From the NCBI GenBank assembly GCA_947034885.2, contig OX344754.2, positions 23,578,501 to 23,642,500 on the forward strand: a stretch of 64,000 nucleotides of DNA, in the 5' to 3' direction. The DNA comes from Thuidium tamariscinum. Taxonomy: Eukaryota > Streptophyta > Bryopsida > Hypnales > Thuidiaceae. How positions within the stretch are numbered: position 1 is the stretch's first letter; each line of letters begins with the position of its first letter. The notes under the pieces were generated by a model. It saw only the letters and a program-made list of their open reading frames with translations. It had not been told where the DNA came from and made no database searches. The translations under genes were made by a program, and so were the position numbers. This document shows positions 59,304 to 64,000 of this stretch, one piece after another.

Positions 59304-62048
59304 AGCGGGCTAGCTCTAAAACCCAAAACCCAAATCTCCTGGAAACTCGGGATCGGGGGAATGTTGGAACTGTAGATGGAGATGGGTCGGGAAATTCAGA
59401 AGCGAAGGTGGTGATTGAAGGTTCAATGTGACTAGGAATTGGGGATGCCAATGAATCGTGGAAAACAGAGGATTCTCTGAAATTCCGAGGTTCGACTTTA
59501 CACAGAAGAGACCGTCCTGGTGAGTTGCAGGAATGGAGTGGACCGTCCGATTAGCTCGGCCGATGTAGACCGTGAGATTGGAGGAGATTGCTCTAACACA
59601 GGAAGCTAAGAGAGGAAAGTAATAACTCCACCCACAAAAAATTTGATTGGCACAAGGTAGGGGCACTCATAACAGCCAATTTAAGCAATTTAAGCATACT
59701 AGGAATCACTTTTTCCTGTAAAGAATATTTTTGGAGTATTAGCAATTGAAAATCATTATTTTTCAAAAAAAATATAGAATTTTTGGATAAGGCATCTAAT
59801 TTCTATGAATTTTCAAAACAGTACTCACTGGGGTAACTAAATCTGCACTCAAAGGAAATATGCCTTGATTCTCATACCAAAATCGAAATAAATCAGAGCC
59901 CGCCAACCACAATTGAGCATGGGGATGGTTTCATGGTAAATTTGGAGATACTTTTAACAAAATTCTAGTGTCAAACAATGAGTACATGTGAAATTAATGG
60001 GTGCTCCTACCTTACTTGAAAAGTTTGTTCACTATAGTAGTAGTCTACCATGGTTGACTAAATAGTCACAATTGAAGGAGTGACGTTAGGATTAAAAGGA
60101 AAATTCAATGTTACTTCTAAAAACACCTCCATCAGTCCACATGACATAAGGCGTGCCAATTTGGTTAATGAGCATGGCCAAAATCAAATGCTCCCTATAA
60201 AATGTAGGGATTGATTTTTGGTAAAGCATGGGTTGACAAATTTGCAAATCTCTCATTGTTGGGACACAAAAGAAGTCTAAGCATGCCAAACCATTTGACA
60301 AGGCAAAATAGCTTGTCTTGGTGGAGATGCTCTAAGGAAAGGGAAGAGAGTGAGGTTATTTTTTAAAACGGGGTGGGGGTCAATGAGGTTTGTGAAATTG
60401 TGATGGTAGTTAGCAATGATTTAGTTTGTATCCCATAGTTGCCAAGTAGTTGATTGTTTTTGATAGAATATTTACTTGCAATGTTATTTATGGTCAATAA
60501 AATCTCGATGACAATTTTTTTGGGGATGTTGAAGTATTCCTAAATTAAGTTGGTGGTGTGTTAGTGTGTAAATTGTTCATGGAGCTCCACTGGTGAGTAT
60601 GATTAGCAATTGTGTACTTCATTTGTGTATTCTAATGTTGGAGTGGTTAATATATTATAATTTTGAAGTTTGTAGTTGATTGAATTTTGAAAGAACATGT
60701 CATTGTAGTAGGTGAATTTGATGAATTGTAGATTGTAGGTGTTGGAAGGAGTGGTGACTAGGAAAGGTGAGGTATAAATGTAGACAATGCTAAGGCATAA
60801 ATAATTTGGAGATCCAATTACAAATTGTATTGTCAAGGCAAGTGTATGGATACAATTAATTGGATATTGTGTATCATGGGGGTGATTTTTAAATGTTCCT
60901 ACATTCATAAAGAGGTGGCATTACAACTTTGTATAAAAGAAATAGTTTGTGTAAGGTTTGAATGGTTTTGTTATATTATTGAATACCTAGAGTTTTAATT
61001 TGGAGTTGATTACAAGAAAGTAGTATATGAATCCATATGTCCAGTTGATTGGGGTTTTTAATAGATGAACATAATATTTAAAGAGGAAGAGTCTATATAA
61101 TACTTACAACAAACTAAGTAAGTTGGAGGACATCTTATTCATCCCTAAAGGAAGGTATAAGACTCTTCAATTAATGGACGGAAGGAGTCTTATTGGGGGA
61201 TATTTTATTCATCTTTGATGTTGTTTATACAAAACTCTTCAACATATAAATTGAGAGAAGGCTTCTTGATTATCTACTTATCCCTTTTCACATACATTTC
61301 TTCAACAAGTTAGAGGAATGCAAACTCTCTACTGTAATTCCCCCTAATAATTGTTAACTAATTCTAGAAGGGTCATTTTGCTCTTCTAAAAGGAAGAAGT
61401 TGGAAGCAAAATCATTCCAACCAAATGCAATGAAAGTAGCTCACAAATTAAAATAAAGGTATCCAAGGAAAGAATATTTCTTTTGCCTTGATCATAGGGA
61501 AAATGCAATGGTTCACATCCATGGTCTTGTTATTTTTCTTTCAAAATTTTGTCAAATCTATCAAATTTTGACCTCCCTAGCTTTATTCCTATTAAAATAC
61601 ACTTCTGCATTGAAGCCAACAAGGTGGATAATGGTCCAAAATAAAACTTGTTGAATATATGATATTTTGAAATTGAGAGCCATAACAAACAATTGATTGA
61701 GTATACCTACTATCAATAATACCAACTAGGCATATTTTCTATTATTTTGCATAAATGATTAAATTGGATCTATTGGGCAAGTGGCCAATAATGCACTTTA
61801 GTATGCATTATTTGGAAATGGTATAAATAAATTATTAGTGGTCAAATAATTGTTCAAAGATGTATCAAAAATTGATCAAATTCAAAGATTCAAATTCCTT
61901 CACCTATGTACTAGAGGTTTCACTAAATTTTTTTAAAATGGATATCAAATTATTAGAAAGTATTTTCCATTTGGAAGGAGTGGATTATGTAGAGTATTTC
62001 TATTTCTAAAATTCATTAGAAAAAATCAAATATTTGAAATAGAATACA
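59304..62048. other. Intergenic DNA, no gene recognised
   Basis: 59304-59650 is presumably the former promoter and leader of the AGPR locus. The rest is AT-rich with only short, domain-free open frames. Confidence 0.5.
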
Positions 62049-62051
62049 TGA

Positions 62052-63172
62052 CACTAGAAGAAAACAAGGGGTTTTGCAACTACAGTTTGCAATTGGTTTT
62101 GTAGTTGCATCAGGCATTTGCAACTAAGAGATAATTTAGAGATTGTAGTTGCAGTGGACAAGTTGCAATAGTTGCAAGCTAGTTGCAAAAAGTGAAAAAA
62201 TTATTTCTCATCTGATAGTCTCTGTAGAACTTCGTTGATGAACTCTTTCAGTGTGGTTGTTGATGTGGAACTTGATTGCCGTGACTTGTTGCAACTAGTT
62301 TGCAATTGGCTTACAATGAGCGTGCAACTGACTTTCAACTAGTTTGCAATTGACTTTCAACTAGATTATTTGTAGATTTTAAAATTTTAATCTCAATGAT
62401 TTGTAGATTTCAAAATTTTAAATTTATCTTTTTTTTAGATTAGCAATCCAAATATTTATATTGATAGATTTTACTGCTTTAAAAAATTTTACAATTTTAT
62501 AGATTTTTACAATTGGTAGATTTTTGTAGACTATAGAAATCTAAAAATTGTAAAAATTTATAAGCTGTAGAAACCTAAAAATTGTAGAAATCTACAAAGT
62601 ATAGAAATATTATAGATTTTTACCATTAAAATTCATTATACAAGAATGCTATAACTTATGATCCTTATACATTTAATCTAATGGTATTTCTAACAATTGA
62701 TATGGGATAATTGATATGAGACTTAATCCTAGTTGTTTCCTAATTGTATACTAATTGGTTTTTAGTTGTAACGTAGTTGCTTAACTATTAGTTGAATTCT
62801 AGTTGCATGATAGTTGAAAACTAGTTGAATGCTAGTTGTAGAGTAGTTGACAACTAGTGGTATAGTCGCATAGTTGCATAGGAGTTGCACAAATACATAG
62901 TAGTTGCACAATAGCTGTACAGTCGCACGATAGTTCCATAGATACTAGTCAACAATTGTAATAAACATTGATGTAGAATACCTTACGATTCTTTTTTTCT
63001 CATTCCTGCAAACTCTAAACTTCATTTTGCAACTACTTTGCAACTACCCTGCAACTACAACAATGTAAACATCAATTTGGTGCAAATATAGAGGGATGTA
63101 GTTGTACAATAGTTGCATAAGACATGTAGTTGCAGTGCAGTCGGTTGTAGCGGACACATTTTTATTCTAGTG
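62052..63172. mobile_element. Non-autonomous CACTA element (1121 bp) with TGA target duplication
   Basis: The ends CACTAGAAGAAAAC and TTTTTATTCTAGTG carry the CACTA and TAGTG termini. The flanks are TGA at 62049-62051 and TGA at 63173-63175, an exact 3-bp duplication as expected for the superfamily. Both sub-terminal regions (about 62075-62350 and 62760-63150) are packed with TAGTTGCA or TTGCAACTA motifs in both orientations. The centre is AT-rich with an inverted pair (about 62500-62605). No transposase frame. Confidence 0.88.
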
Positions 63173-63175
63173 TGA

Positions 63176-63519
63176 GTACAATATTTCATTGTTTGATTGT
63201 GTACATTTTGTATTATACTAGATACTTATAGATTTTTGTTTTCTCTTTTGACACAAATGTAGGTATTGATCTAGGGGAAATGATGATCACATGTGCATAA
63301 GCCTTAAAAGTAAAAATATAAGATATGTGCATCTATGATTATCATTTACTTAATGGTTGACAAAGATGGTGTTACAATAGTGCTAGATTAGTCTTGGAAG
63401 GACATAGCTCATGACTATGCAATCAAACTTCAAATCATTTGCATTGTATATTCTATTTTTTCATCATGCATGATGGAAATTTGTAGTTCAATTTTTAACC
63501 CCAAAGTGACATTCAATTT
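63176..63519. other. Intergenic DNA, no gene recognised
   Basis: Nothing was seen. Confidence 0.45.
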
Positions 63520-64000
63520 TTAAGGTTCAAAAACATCATTGCTTTTGAAGCTTTATGGATCTAAATGTTTTCAAGTTATATAAATCTCAACTATACTATC
63601 TTGTAGTGTACATGTTGTAGATGACATGTACAGAATTTGAAGTCATTTGGCCACATAGATTGCAAGATCATAATGTCTTAGTGTTGAAAATGGATGCTAA
63701 AATTGACCCAAAACACATTTTGAGGTAAAATTTGATTTCTAAACCTATTCAAATGAAGAACTTTACATTACAAATTGATTCAAAACTAGTATACAAACAC
63801 ATTGGTGAAAAAAAATTTCATTCAACTGACTCATTGTATCTACAAAACACCTTTGAAATGTCAAAAATCAACAAGAAAAATTGCAAAAAACACTTCTAAA
63901 GTTGAACCTCCTTCTACTAGAATGCTTCTCAATCACTCTTTAATTCTTGGATTAACATGAAATTTTACCCACACAAACTAGACTAGTATGCCTATCTTTT
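63520..64000. repeat. Dispersed repeat R1, truncated by the window end
   Basis: It starts 'aaaaacatcattgcttttgaag' and follows 19030-19500 and 39238-39700: 'atttggccacatagattgcaagat', 'tttgatttct', 'acacaaactagactagtatg'. It continues beyond the window. Confidence 0.6.

Noticed and set aside
59023-59313. 96-codon forward open frame
   Set aside because: It is antisense to exon 1 of the AGPR pseudogene, whose minus-strand reading gives a transit-like leader.

Overview
This is a nuclear plant window. Four genes have compact spliced structure and are embedded in AT-rich, repeat-laden DNA. The plant assignment rests on a MutS homolog carrying a C-terminal GIY-YIG domain (MSH1, the plant organellar protein), a plant-type phosphoinositide phospholipase C without a PH domain, GT-AG introns mostly of 100-600 bp, telomere-type TTTAGGG repeats, and plant transposon families (CACTA, Stowaway-like). 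MSH1 has only 8 coding exons, which I take as a weak hint of a non-seed streptophyte. I cannot name the species.

Layout: 1-4041 is repeat-derived DNA followed by a GC-richer promoter. 4042-8908 (+) is a phosphoinositide-specific phospholipase C in 9 exons (633 aa), including one GC-AG intron. 12050-18216 (+) is MSH1 in 8 exons (1173 aa). 24946-30423 (-) is a PQ-loop, probably vacuolar/lysosomal amino-acid transporter in 11 exons (456 aa), with 27-nt and 29-nt microexons. 55105-59303 (-) is a plastid-type N-acetyl-gamma-glutamyl-phosphate reductase (ArgC/AGPR) locus. Its twelve-exon layout and splice sites are readable, but in-frame TGA codons, frameshifts and substitutions make it look like a pseudogene. 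I joined all exons by hand from splice sites, frame continuity and family alignment, and the three intact genes sum to whole codons.

The remaining DNA is mainly short non-autonomous elements with no recognisable transposase or reverse transcriptase. They comprise a family of 300-410 bp elements flanked by TA with AGGTAGG termini, TTAA-flanked elements with CCC...GGG ends (piggyBac-like), two Stowaway-like elements, two CACTA-type elements (one with a perfect 3-bp TGA duplication), a 360-390 bp terminal-inverted-repeat family, a 1.4-kb palindrome built of tandem units, strong small hairpins, a tandem repeat of about 200 bp, and several unclassified dispersed repeats.

The genes do not form a functional cluster. 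They are independent housekeeping or signalling loci: phosphoinositide signalling, organelle genome maintenance, amino-acid transport, and a decayed arginine-biosynthesis copy. I saw no convincing tRNA, rRNA or CRISPR. The most noteworthy items are the decayed AGPR locus, the 1.4-kb palindrome and the TTAA-flanked element family.
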